Source: an uncultured Oscillospiraceae bacterium (GTDB lineage Bacteria; Bacillota; Clostridia; Oscillospirales; Oscillospiraceae). From it: a stretch of DNA of 8,795 nucleotides. This document shows, in pieces, positions 1 to 6,267 of this stretch; position 1 is the first letter of the stretch; each line of letters begins with the position of its first letter. The stretch is taken from the NCBI GenBank assembly GCA_934630555.1, contig CAKTXB010000067.1, positions 1-8,795 on the forward strand, given 5' to 3'. A program made the position numbers and the translations under genes. Under the pieces are notes generated by a model. The model ran no database searches. It was not told the origin of the DNA and saw only the letters and a program-made list of their open reading frames with translations.

Positions 1-19
1 GGTTCATATTTGAGAAAGC

Positions 20-83
20 TTACAGTCCGCCGCGCGCATAAATTTTGTGCTGCGCACAAAATTTCCACACTTGCGGTCTGTAA
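20..83. repeat. Nested inverted repeat (cruciform-like)
   Basis: The inner arm AAATTTTGTGC (40-50) pairs perfectly with GCACAAAATTT (54-64) around a 3-base TGC loop. An outer arm, TTACAG-T-CCGC (20-30), pairs with GCGG-T-CTGTAA (73-83) with one T/T mismatch. Arms of this length nested around each other are unlikely by chance in 64 bases. No U-tract follows the inner stem on either strand, so it is not a standard intrinsic terminator. It could be a REP- or MITE-like dispersed element, a protein binding site or a structured RNA. The identity is unknown. Confidence 0.55.
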
Positions 84-176
84 AGTATGTTCGGCAACGT
101 ACACGCCGCCGCCGAAAATGATCCGGACTTTTTTCGCGCCTAACGGCGCGAACTCTGCGAGGTTTTTGAAAATTTC

Positions 177-203
177 GTCCGGCGGGGATCCCTCCCGCCG
201 GAC
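177..203 (-). terminator. Terminator-like hairpin after the phosphatase-GNAT gene
   Basis: A perfect 10-bp stem, GTCCGGCGGG (177-186) with CCCGCCGGAC (194-203), lies 8 bases downstream of the minus-strand stop codon at 212-214. Read on the minus strand it is followed by GAAATTTTCAAAAA, an imperfect T-tract. Read on the plus strand it is followed by CTTTTGTC. It may therefore work in both directions, but neither tail is ideal. Confidence 0.5.
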
Positions 204-211
204 CTTTTGTC

Positions 212-1195
212 TTATTTCTGCAGCTGCGGCACAAAAATATCCTTTCGCCAGACCACCTCCGCGCCCTGCTGCGTGCCGGCAAAGCCCTGTTCCTGCATAA
301 AATGCTCCGCCGGATGCGCCGCCGGCAGCTTTCCATACACCTGCCTTGCCCCGCGCGCGCGCATTTCGCTGATGATCTGCCCCAGCAGCTGCGGCCCAAG
401 CGCCACGCCGCGCTTATCCGTGTCCATTTCCATCTGCAAGATCTCGCCCGTCTGCACATTCACAGCAGCCTGCCCTACCACACGGTCGCGCAGCAGCGCG
501 TTCCAGCGCCCCGGCGCAGTCTGCTCATAGCGCATATTAAAGTCCAGATTATCGCCGCCGCGCCGCCACCATTTTTGCCGCGCAAACGTCGAGATCTCCT
601 CCGGCACATGACTGCTGTCGTTGAGATATTGGATGCTCCAAGCCCCGTCCGCATATTCCAGCAGCGACACCGCCGTGTTATCGCAATACGGCGGCCGCTC
701 GCCGCCCAGCAGCACCCGCTGCGCACGCGTCAGCACACACGAGTGTGTAAACACCGCCACCGTGCCGCCCGCGTTCTGCCGCGCAATATCTTCTATGGCC
801 TCCAAGAACCGGCCGGTCAGCGACGCATAGCCCTCGCTCCCCTCCACATGCCAGTGCTCCGGGTCCGTTCCAAACGCGTGCAGGTTTTCCGCGTCATACC
901 GTTCCAGCCAGCCAAACGTCACATCCTCCCAGCAGCCCGCCGCCACCTCGCGCAGCCGCGCGTCCGTTTGCAGCGGCAGCTGTTGTTCCAGCCATACCGC
1001 CTCCGCCGTCTTGCGCGTGCGGTACAGGTCGCTGGCATAGCAAGCGTCAAAATGCACCGTTTCAAACCGCTGCCGCAGCGCCTCGATCTGCCGCTTGCCG
1101 TTTTCTGTTACCAGTGAGTCATATTGCCCGTGAAAGCGGCGGTAATAGTTTCCCTCCGCCTCCGCATGGCGCACAATAAACAGTCTTGTTTTCAT
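212..1195 (-). CDS. Histidine phosphatase fused to GNAT-like domain
   Basis: This is a 327-residue two-domain protein. The N-terminal half is a histidine phosphatase (phosphoglycerate mutase-like) domain. It has the nucleophile motif IVRHAEAEGN with R9-H10, then SDLYRTRKTAE with R59, the probable acid E83, and the second histidine H151 in VFTHS. Residues from about 213 to 320 resemble a GNAT acetyltransferase fold: RGVALG (262-267) sits where the acetyl-CoA loop RGxGxG/A is expected, and F299 to QGF (303-305) matches the family's FY..xGF ending. The loop is degenerate, so acetyltransferase activity is uncertain. Substrates cannot be read from sequence; a small phosphorylated metabolite is a family-based guess. 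The ATG lies one base after the stop of the upstream OMPDC-like gene, with a weak GGTGA upstream, implying co-transcription and perhaps translational coupling. No signal peptide is seen, so it is probably cytoplasmic. Confidence 0.85.
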   Translation of the reverse strand: MKTRLFIVRHAEAEGNYYRRFHGQYDSLVTENGKRQIEALRQRFETVHFDACYASDLYRTRKTAEAVWLEQQLPLQTDARLREVAAGCWEDVTFGWLERYDAENLHAFGTDPEHWHVEGSEGYASLTGRFLEAIEDIARQNAGGTVAVFTHSCVLTRAQRVLLGGERPPYCDNTAVSLLEYADGAWSIQYLNDSSHVPEEISTFARQKWWRRGGDNLDFNMRYEQTAPGRWNALLRDRVVGQAAVNVQTGEILQMEMDTDKRGVALGPQLLGQIISEMRARGARQVYGKLPAAHPAEHFMQEQGFAGTQQGAEVVWRKDIFVPQLQK

Positions 1196-1196
1196 C

Positions 1197-2117
1197 TCAC
1201 ATCACCGTCATATACCCAAACAGCTGCACACGCATCTTTTCCGCCGCCGCGCGCGCCTGCGCGGCAAAGTCCGCGCCGTCCGTGCCGGCCCTCTGCCACG
1301 CGTTCAAAATGGATCGCCCTGCCATAATGGCCGCGCCGTGGCCCATGCGGTCAAACGCATATTGCGCGTTTTTCGCCGTGCCGCCCTGCGTGCCATAACC
1401 CGGCACCAGCAAAAACAGCCGGTCATATTTCTGCCGCAGCGTCTGCATCACCGAAACATTCGGCAGCCCCGCCACAATGCCGATCTCCGAATACCCGTTT
1501 TTCCCAAACAGGTCGCGGCTCCACCGCATGGCAAGATCCGCCGTCACCTGATAGCTCATCCGGTCGCCCGCCAGCAGATCCTGCACCTCGCGCGCCGACT
1601 TGTTCGAGCTGTGCGCCAGCAAGAACACATTCTTGCCCGCCGCACAATACTGCACAAACGGCAGCGCGCCGTCGCTGCCCAAAAACGCGCTCAGCACCAC
1701 ACCGTCGCAAGGATACGGTGTAAACGCCTGCGCGCCAACCTGCACCGTGCCAAAACAGCTTGCGGCCAGCATATCCACCGCCGGCGGCAGATCGCACCGC
1801 ATCAGATCCAGCAGCACATAAAATTCTCTTTCCCGCGCATATTCCAGCACCCGCTGCATCGCCGCAATGCCGTCTGCACCCAGCGCCGCAAAGCACCCTG
1901 ATTCCACGCACACCGCCGGCACAACGTCTGTCAGCGCATCCAGGATCTCGCAGCAGAACCGCCGATATGCCTCCGCCGCCGCGGCCAGCGTGTCGCCGTG
2001 CTGCGCCTGCGCCTGCTCCCGCACACACGCAGGCAGCTGCGCATACTCCGGGCACAGTGTCACCATCGTCGGATTTTTGAGCTTTCGGATCTTTGCCTGC
2101 AACACATCAATTCCCAT
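1197..2117 (-). CDS. Divergent OMP decarboxylase-like protein, active site lost
   Basis: The protein has 306 residues, the usual length of type 2 orotidine-5'-phosphate decarboxylases (pyrimidine synthesis, OMP to UMP), and aligns along its length. Residues below are counted from the ATG at 2117. The family block VGLDP is VTLCP here, so the aspartate becomes C22. The block AVKPQxAFFE is AVCVESGCFA, so the lysine becomes C70. The signature DxKRxDIGsTA is DLMRCDLPPAV, so the catalytic lysine becomes M106, while both aspartates (D104, D109) remain. The late phosphate-binding blocks are kept: LVPGYGTQGG (Q244) and MAGRSI (R268). It may therefore still bind a phosphorylated ligand but should not decarboxylate OMP by the known mechanism. 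A regulatory or repurposed role is possible. The ATG at 2117 has AGAAGGAG 10 bases upstream; the in-frame GTG at 2126 sits directly against that site and is unlikely. It is the first gene of a pair with the phosphatase-GNAT gene. Automated annotation would probably name it pyrF. Confidence 0.85.
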   Translation of the reverse strand: MGIDVLQAKIRKLKNPTMVTLCPEYAQLPACVREQAQAQHGDTLAAAAEAYRRFCCEILDALTDVVPAVCVESGCFAALGADGIAAMQRVLEYAREREFYVLLDLMRCDLPPAVDMLAASCFGTVQVGAQAFTPYPCDGVVLSAFLGSDGALPFVQYCAAGKNVFLLAHSSNKSAREVQDLLAGDRMSYQVTADLAMRWSRDLFGKNGYSEIGIVAGLPNVSVMQTLRQKYDRLFLLVPGYGTQGGTAKNAQYAFDRMGHGAAIMAGRSILNAWQRAGTDGADFAAQARAAAEKMRVQLFGYMTVM

Positions 2118-2127
2118 TTTCAGCACG

Positions 2128-2135
2128 CTCCTTCT
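2128..2135 (-). promoter_or_regulatory. Ribosome binding site fixing the OMPDC-like start
   Basis: On the minus strand AGAAGGAG is followed by 10 bases and then the ATG at 2117. The upstream GTG (2126) would leave a spacing of one base, so the ATG is preferred. Confidence 0.7.
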
Positions 2136-2138
2136 CTT

Positions 2139-2158
2139 TTGTGTATTTTATCACACAA
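2139..2158 (-). promoter_or_regulatory. Extended -10 promoter covered by a 6-8-6 dyad
   Basis: The minus strand reads TGATAAAAT, an extended -10 (TGn plus TAAAAT, 5 of 6 to TATAAT), about 30 bases before the OMPDC-like start. A clear -35 box is not seen. The same bases form a perfect dyad, TTGTGT (2139-2144), 8 bases, ACACAA (2153-2158). In Crp/Fnr-style spacing it reads TGTGT-N6-TCACA, one base off TGTGA-N6-TCACA. A protein bound here would cover the -10, so repression is the simplest reading. The regulator is unknown. Confidence 0.5.
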
Positions 2159-2181
2159 TACCGCATTTGAACAGCAAAATC

Positions 2182-2194
2182 ACACGAAACGTGT
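2182..2194. promoter_or_regulatory. Small dyad ACACG-AAA-CGTGT
   Basis: A perfect 5-3-5 inverted repeat lies between the OMPDC-like promoter and the small plus-strand gene. It could be a regulator site but is short enough to be chance. The rest of the interval 2159-2283 shows no convincing plus-strand -35/-10 pair. Confidence 0.25.
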
Positions 2195-2283
2195 CCTGCC
2201 CCGGAATTTCCCGCCGCAGTCAGACATTCCATCGGTTTTTCCGCCGCGCCCGCGGCATACTACTCGTGAAGGGAGATGATCGT

Positions 2284-2454
2284 ATGCAGGTCAAATCATT
2301 CATGCTCACCATGGGTGCAGGGATCGCCCTTGGCGCGCTGGGCGCCATGATGCTGCCCAAAAACAGTGAGGTCTATCAGGCCGCGCAGGCCGCCGCCGAT
2401 ACCATCAGGACCGAAGCCGAAAAAGCCATCGACTCCATGACGAGCGGCAACTGA
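2284..2454 (+). CDS. Small YtxH-like membrane-anchored protein
   Basis: This is a 56-residue protein. The ATG is preceded by AAGGGAG (2269-2275) at 8 bases, a strong ribosome binding site that selects this start over the longer open frame. Residues 5-25 form one glycine/alanine-rich hydrophobic segment (SFMLTMGAGIALGALGAMML), followed by P26-K27. A hydrophilic alanine-rich helix comes next, from about residue 30 to 52, with charged residues in TEAEKAID. This layout of short N-terminal membrane helix, PKxx turn and amphipathic tail matches small YtxH-domain proteins common in Firmicutes, which have no settled biochemical function. It converges on the ABC transporter operon, and its stop codon touches the shared palindromic terminator. 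The family assignment rests on layout and motif resemblance only. Confidence 0.75.
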   Translation: MQVKSFMLTMGAGIALGALGAMMLPKNSEVYQAAQAAADTIRTEAEKAIDSMTSGN

Positions 2455-2489
2455 AAAACACGGCCATGGGATCCCATGGCCGTGTTTTT
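2454..2489. terminator. Perfect 36-bp palindrome, bidirectional terminator
   Basis: AAAAACACGGCCATGGGA (2454-2471) is followed by its exact reverse complement (2472-2489), so both strands read a GC-rich stem ending in TTTTT. It lies between two convergent genes. The last base of the small gene's TGA is the first base of the palindrome, and the permease TAA (2488-2490) overlaps the other end. This is an efficient-looking intrinsic terminator for both transcripts. Confidence 0.9.
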
Positions 2490-3369
2490 ACAAATTGCTC
2501 TGCTTCTGACTGGCCCTGCGGCGCAGATCGTTCCCCAACTCCGTGATGCACAGCAGCGCTGCCACCAGAAACACGCCCGGAATGGCAATGATCCACCACG
2601 CGCGCGTCATCAGCGCCTTCTCAGCCAGTGACAGCATGCTGCCCCACGAAATGACCTCCAGCGGCAGCCCCAGCCCCATAAAGCTGAGCGTCGATTCCGC
2701 CAGCATGGCGCTGCGCACATTCATGACCACCATGAATACGATCGACGCCAGAAAGTTCGGCGTCAAATGCCGCCGCAGCACGTAAAAGAAGCCGCCGCCC
2801 ATGCTGCGCGCCGCCAGCACATACTCGCTCCCGCGCAGCTGCCGCACCTCCGTGCGCACCACCTTGGCAATGGACGGCCATCCCGTCACGCCCAGCACCA
2901 GCGACAGTGTCCATACATTCGCCGTGCCCAGGATCGCCTGCAAAAACACGACCAGCAGCAGATTCGGAATGCTGAGAAAGATCTCCGTACCGCGCATGAC
3001 CAGCGTATCCAGCCACTGCGGCCCGCACCCGCTCACTGCGCCGATCACAATGGCCAGCACCGTCGAAATAGCCGTCGCCAGCACGCCAATGGTCAGCGAC
3101 ACGCGCCCGCCGGCCCAGATCATTTTAAATAGATCGCGCCCCATCGTGTCCGTGCCGAACCAGAACGTCCGCCCCGGCGCGGCATTGCAATTCGCAAGGT
3201 CCATATACCCCGCGTCGCCGCCTAAGACCAGCGGCCATATCAGGCACCCCAGCACGATCAGCCCCAGCACCGCCATGGCCCACACGGGCCGCCCGCGATG
3301 CCACGGCTGCTTCGGCACTGCCGCCGCGGCCTGCGGCCGAATGCCCACGACTTGAAATTTGTCCGTCAT
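2488..3369 (-). CDS. Peptide-type ABC transporter permease, DppC/OppC-like
   Basis: This 293-residue inner-membrane subunit is the second of two channel-forming permeases. A hydrophilic N-terminus is followed by a first membrane segment at about 29-49. The family motif FGTDTMGRDLF lies at 71-81, marking the OppC_N to permease transition typical of DppC/OppC. Further membrane segments lie near 91-112, 131-150, 152-166, 206-222 and 258-277. The EAA loop that docks on the ATPase is at 182-205 (EYVLAARSMGGG...RRHLTPN), and LSFMGLGLP (228-236) is also characteristic. The ATG overlaps the upstream permease stop by four bases (ATGA) and has AGGAGG at 6 bases. Length is normal for the family. It is the last gene of the operon, ending inside the palindromic terminator. 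Peptides are the default substrate, but nickel or other solutes use the same family. Confidence 0.93.
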   Translation of the reverse strand: MTDKFQVVGIRPQAAAAVPKQPWHRGRPVWAMAVLGLIVLGCLIWPLVLGGDAGYMDLANCNAAPGRTFWFGTDTMGRDLFKMIWAGGRVSLTIGVLATAISTVLAIVIGAVSGCGPQWLDTLVMRGTEIFLSIPNLLLVVFLQAILGTANVWTLSLVLGVTGWPSIAKVVRTEVRQLRGSEYVLAARSMGGGFFYVLRRHLTPNFLASIVFMVVMNVRSAMLAESTLSFMGLGLPLEVISWGSMLSLAEKALMTRAWWIIAIPGVFLVAALLCITELGNDLRRRASQKQSNL

Positions 3370-4358
3370 CCGTCCGCCTCCTCCCGCGCGCCGCGCACCC
3401 GCGGGTCAATGCGCTCCCCGATGGCCTGCGCCGCCAGATTGCACACGATCACCAGCGCGCCTGAAAGCAAACACAACACCATCAGCAAATTGTAATCCTT
3501 ATATCGTGCGCTCTCATACGCCAATGTGCCAAGCCCCGGATAGGAAAACACCGCCTCCACCACATACGTACCGCCCAAAACATGCGGCACGGCAATGGCC
3601 ATGATGCTCAAATACGACGGCATCACATTCCGCAGGCAGTGCCGCAGCAGCACGCTCCGGCGGCCCGCTCCCTGGCTGCGCGCCAGCAGCACATAGTCCG
3701 CCCGCACTTGCTCCAGCAGCTTGTTGCGCACCATATACGCGTAATACCACAAGTGCCCCAGCACCACCACACACAGCGGCAAGATCAGGTGCCGCATCCG
3801 GTCGCCCAGATCGTGCCCGCCGCCGACAGAATAGGCCCCCGCGCTTGGCAGCCACCGCAGCGTCAGCGAAAAAATCAAAATGAGGACCAACGACAGCCAG
3901 AACTCCGGCACGCAGCTGCTCACCGTACCCACGCGGCACAGCACGCGATCGAGCACCGTGTCCTCCCGCCGTGCGCAGAGCATTCCCAGTGCCAGCGCCA
4001 GCACAAAGATCAGCACATAGCCCACGCCGCCCAACAGCAGCGTGTTTCCTATCCGCGCCCGGATGACCGTCCAAACGTCCGTTTTATACTTGTACGAAAT
4101 GCCAAAATCCCCGCGCAGCGCATTTTGCATCCAGCGCACATACTGCACCACGATCGGCTCATGCAGCCCCAGTTTTTCCTCGGCCCGCGCCCGCTCGTCC
4201 GGACGCATTTTTTCCGCCCGCTCGCCGTAGTAGGACACCAGCGGGTCGCCCGGCGCCAGCCGCGCCACATAAAATACCGCCACCGAAAGCACAAAAATGC
4301 TCACCAGCAAGATCAGCAGCTTCCGCCCCAGTGCAGCGGCCCAATGCGTTTTTTTCAC
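3366..4358 (-). CDS. Peptide-type ABC transporter permease, DppB/OppB-like
   Basis: This 330-residue integral membrane protein has the order expected of DppB/OppB. The first membrane helix (14-32) is followed by RLAPGDP (33-39). The external region carries GLHEPIVVQYVRWM and then GDFGISY (83-89). More helices lie at about 105-128, 150-170, 191-210 and 285-305. The EAA loop at 221-244 (DYVLLARSQGAG...RHCLRN) contacts an ATPase, and VFSYPGLG near 270 is typical of the family. The start is GTG: the upstream ATPase stop overlaps it as GTGA, with GGAGGG 6 bases upstream. An ATG two bases earlier is out of frame. Translational coupling to its neighbours is likely. It pairs with the downstream DppC-like protein to form the transmembrane channel. 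Confidence 0.93.
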   Translation of the reverse strand: MKKTHWAAALGRKLLILLVSIFVLSVAVFYVARLAPGDPLVSYYGERAEKMRPDERARAEEKLGLHEPIVVQYVRWMQNALRGDFGISYKYKTDVWTVIRARIGNTLLLGGVGYVLIFVLALALGMLCARREDTVLDRVLCRVGTVSSCVPEFWLSLVLILIFSLTLRWLPSAGAYSVGGGHDLGDRMRHLILPLCVVVLGHLWYYAYMVRNKLLEQVRADYVLLARSQGAGRRSVLLRHCLRNVMPSYLSIMAIAVPHVLGGTYVVEAVFSYPGLGTLAYESARYKDYNLLMVLCLLSGALVIVCNLAAQAIGERIDPRVRGAREEADG

Positions 4359-5251
4359 ATGCGACCCTCCATCCGCACAAAATGCCCCGGCGTGTATTCC
4401 CGCAGCACGCCGTCTGTTGGGAACCCGTCCTCCGGGATGTCGGGCAGCACCTGTGCCCGCGCCCGCCGCGGATCTGGAATGGGCATAGACGCCAGCAGCG
4501 CCCGCGTATACGGATGCTGCGCATGGTCATACAGCTCCCGCACCGGCGCCAGCTCCACCAGCCGCCCACGATACAAAACGCCCACGCGGTCGCACAAAAA
4601 CTCCACCATTGCCAGATCGTGCGCGATGAACAAAAACGAAAACCCATGCTCCTGCTGCAAATGCCGGAACAGATTCACGATCTGGGCCTGAATGCTCACA
4701 TCCAGCGATGCCAGCGGCTCATCTGCCACCAGCAGCTCCGGCTCCATCGTCAGCGCCCGCGCAATGGCCACGCGCTGCCGCTGCCCACCGGAAAGCTCCG
4801 CCGGGAACTTATCCAGATACGCCGCGTCCAGACCCACATAGTGCATCTGGAACTTTGCCTCTGCACGGCAGCTGCCGCGCTTTGGCGTGCTGTGTGCAAT
4901 GCGCAGAGGCTCTGCGATCAGCTCCGCCACGCGCATATGCCCGTCCAGACTCGCGCCCGAATCCTGAAAAATGATCTGCCGCGTCTGCTGTAACATCTTC
5001 CGGTTTTTTTGCACCTGCGCCGCATCACAGCAGTCCACGCCATTGTAAACGATGCGCCCGCCGCTCGGCTTCGTCAGCCCCATCACGCACCGTGCCAGCG
5101 TCGATTTGCCCGACCCGGACTCGCCCACAAGGCCCAGGATCTCGCCCCGCCGCAGCTGGAACGACACATCATCCAGCGCCCGCACCGCCGACAGTCCATG
5201 CGGATGGAACGTGCAGCAAAGCCCCTGCACATCCAGCAAAATCTCATCCAT
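4355..5251 (-). CDS. Peptide-type ABC transporter ATPase, DppF/OppF-like
   Basis: This 298-residue cytoplasmic ATPase has all core motifs: Walker A GESGSGKST (43-51), Q-loop IFQD (94-97), signature LSGGQRQR (153-160), Walker B LLVADEP (173-179) and the H-loop IAHD (209-212). HPYTRALL in the C-terminal part identifies the oligopeptide/dipeptide/nickel subfamily. The C-terminal extension is short: the usual cysteine-rich stretch that binds an iron-sulfur cluster in some family members is missing, leaving only the PGH element (EYTPGHF). After the Q-loop it reads DSGASLDG rather than the usual DPYASLNP. The ATG at 5251 is chosen over the in-frame extension to 5350 because GGGAGG lies 8 bases upstream and the extension is arginine-rich and unlike the family. 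It overlaps the upstream ATPase by 8 bases and the downstream permease by 4. Confidence 0.92.
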   Translation of the reverse strand: MDEILLDVQGLCCTFHPHGLSAVRALDDVSFQLRRGEILGLVGESGSGKSTLARCVMGLTKPSGGRIVYNGVDCCDAAQVQKNRKMLQQTRQIIFQDSGASLDGHMRVAELIAEPLRIAHSTPKRGSCRAEAKFQMHYVGLDAAYLDKFPAELSGGQRQRVAIARALTMEPELLVADEPLASLDVSIQAQIVNLFRHLQQEHGFSFLFIAHDLAMVEFLCDRVGVLYRGRLVELAPVRELYDHAQHPYTRALLASMPIPDPRRARAQVLPDIPEDGFPTDGVLREYTPGHFVRMEGRM

Positions 5252-6242
5252 CCGCCTGTCCTCCCAAATGCTTCGGCGCGCGCGGATCCAAAAGCCACGT
5301 TGCCGCCGCGTGTGTGTCTGAAATGCGAAACATCGGCGGCTGCTGTTCATAGTCTATGGCCAGCGCCTGTTCGTTCCGGCACGCGAACGCATCGCCCACC
5401 GGCGGGTCCAGCAGCGTCGGCGGCATTCCCGGCATGGCCGGCAGCGTACCGCACCCCCGCGCCAGTGCCGGCAGTGACCGCAGCAGTGCCTGCGTATATG
5501 GATGCCGTGCATCGTAAAACACGTCCTCTGCCGTGCCAAGCTCCACGATCTTCCCGGCATACATCACCGCTACCCGGTCGGCCAGCCGCGCCACCACGCC
5601 AAGGTCATGCGTTACAAACACCGTCGTCATCTGCAGCTCGCGCTGTAACCGCGCCAGCAGATCCAAGATCTGCGCCTGCACCGTCACATCCAGCGCCGTC
5701 GTCGGCTCATCGGCAAACAGGAGCTTTGGCCGCCCGGAGATCGCCATGGCCAGCACACACCGCTGCCGCATCCCGCCCGAAAGCTCGTGCGGATACGCTG
5801 CCGCCCGCTCAGCCGGAATGGCTACCATGTCCAAAAGCTCCGCCACCCGCGCCCGCAGCGCCGCGCCGCGCAGTTCCGGCTCCTGCCGCCGCACGGCCTC
5901 TGCCAGCTGCGCGCCAACGCGCATACTCGGGTCCAATGCCGACAGCGCGTCCTGCAACACCATGGAAAACGCCGACCCGCGCAGCTTCTGCATCTGCCGC
6001 TCCGGCAGGTTTGCAATCTCCTGCCCATACGCCCGGATGGACTGCGCCTTCACCTGCGCCGTGCGCGGCAAAAGCCGCAAAATACTCCGGCACAGCACGC
6101 TCTTGCCGCAGCCGGATTCCCCTACAATGGCCAGCGTTTCGCCCGTGCGTGCTGAAAAGCTCACATCCCGCACCGCATGCACCACGCCCGCCGTCGTCCG
6201 GAAGCATACGCTTAAATTTTTCACATCCAAAGCCAGCTCCAT
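5244..6242 (-). CDS. Peptide-type ABC transporter ATPase, DppD/OppD-like
   Basis: This 332-residue ATPase forms a heterodimer with the DppF-like protein in the usual model. Motifs are Walker A GESGCGKSV (41-49), Q-loop MVLQD (94-98) followed by LSALDPSM, signature LSGGMRQR (154-161), Walker B LLFADEP (174-180) and H-loop VTHD (210-213). HPYTQALLRSLP and MPGMPP mark the OppD/DppD C-terminal domain. In this family the tail normally reads GCxFxxRC....C....H..CWL. Here it reads GDAFACRN...AID...TWL, so the four cluster cysteines are not in place. The ATG at 6242 is selected by GGAGG 5 bases upstream; the extension to 6278 runs through the intergenic hairpin and is rejected. It is the first gene after the binding protein, 72 bases downstream. 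Confidence 0.92.
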   Translation of the reverse strand: MELALDVKNLSVCFRTTAGVVHAVRDVSFSARTGETLAIVGESGCGKSVLCRSILRLLPRTAQVKAQSIRAYGQEIANLPERQMQKLRGSAFSMVLQDALSALDPSMRVGAQLAEAVRRQEPELRGAALRARVAELLDMVAIPAERAAAYPHELSGGMRQRCVLAMAISGRPKLLFADEPTTALDVTVQAQILDLLARLQRELQMTTVFVTHDLGVVARLADRVAVMYAGKIVELGTAEDVFYDARHPYTQALLRSLPALARGCGTLPAMPGMPPTLLDPPVGDAFACRNEQALAIDYEQQPPMFRISDTHAAATWLLDPRAPKHLGGQADG

Positions 6243-6267
6243 GCCCGCCTCCAAAATACGCAAACAC

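Larger units (their letters stand above)
1..211. other. Gene-free region with inverted repeats
   Basis: No credible coding sequence is seen here; the open frames lack ribosome binding sites and have implausible composition. The stretch is unlike the GC-rich coding DNA next to it, with AT-rich patches alternating with GC-rich stems. It holds a nested inverted repeat (20-83), a short hairpin with stem TTCGCGCC (133-140) pairing with GGCGCGAA (145-152) around loop TAAC, and a terminator-like hairpin (177-203). It may be the spacer between the minus-strand operon ending at 212 and whatever lies outside the window. Confidence 0.6.

Noticed and set aside
133..152. Hairpin TTCGCGCC-TAAC-GGCGCGAA as a terminator
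   Set aside because: No T-tract follows on either strand in the direction of a known gene. It is kept only as part of the region description.
10..300. Plus-strand open frame across the left gene-free region
   Set aside because: No ribosome binding site, low-plausibility composition, and it runs into the antisense of the phosphatase-GNAT gene through a terminator-like hairpin.
2118..2126. GTG start at 2126 for the OMPDC-like gene
   Set aside because: It would leave one base between the AGAAGGAG site and the start. The ATG at 2117 has workable spacing.
185..2475. GGGATCCC at the tips of two terminator hairpins (185-192 and 2468-2475)
   Set aside because: The shared 8-bp palindrome is striking, but short self-complementary tips are expected in hairpins. 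Two cases are too few to claim a motif.
3582..4691. Plus-strand open frame of 369 residues
   Set aside because: It is antisense to the permease and ATPase genes, with His/Gln/Arg-rich composition. No motif or start signal is seen.
5252..5350. N-terminal extension of the DppF-like ATPase
   Set aside because: The arginine-rich extension is unlike the family and overlaps the coding end of the upstream ATPase. GGGAGG marks the ATG at 5251.
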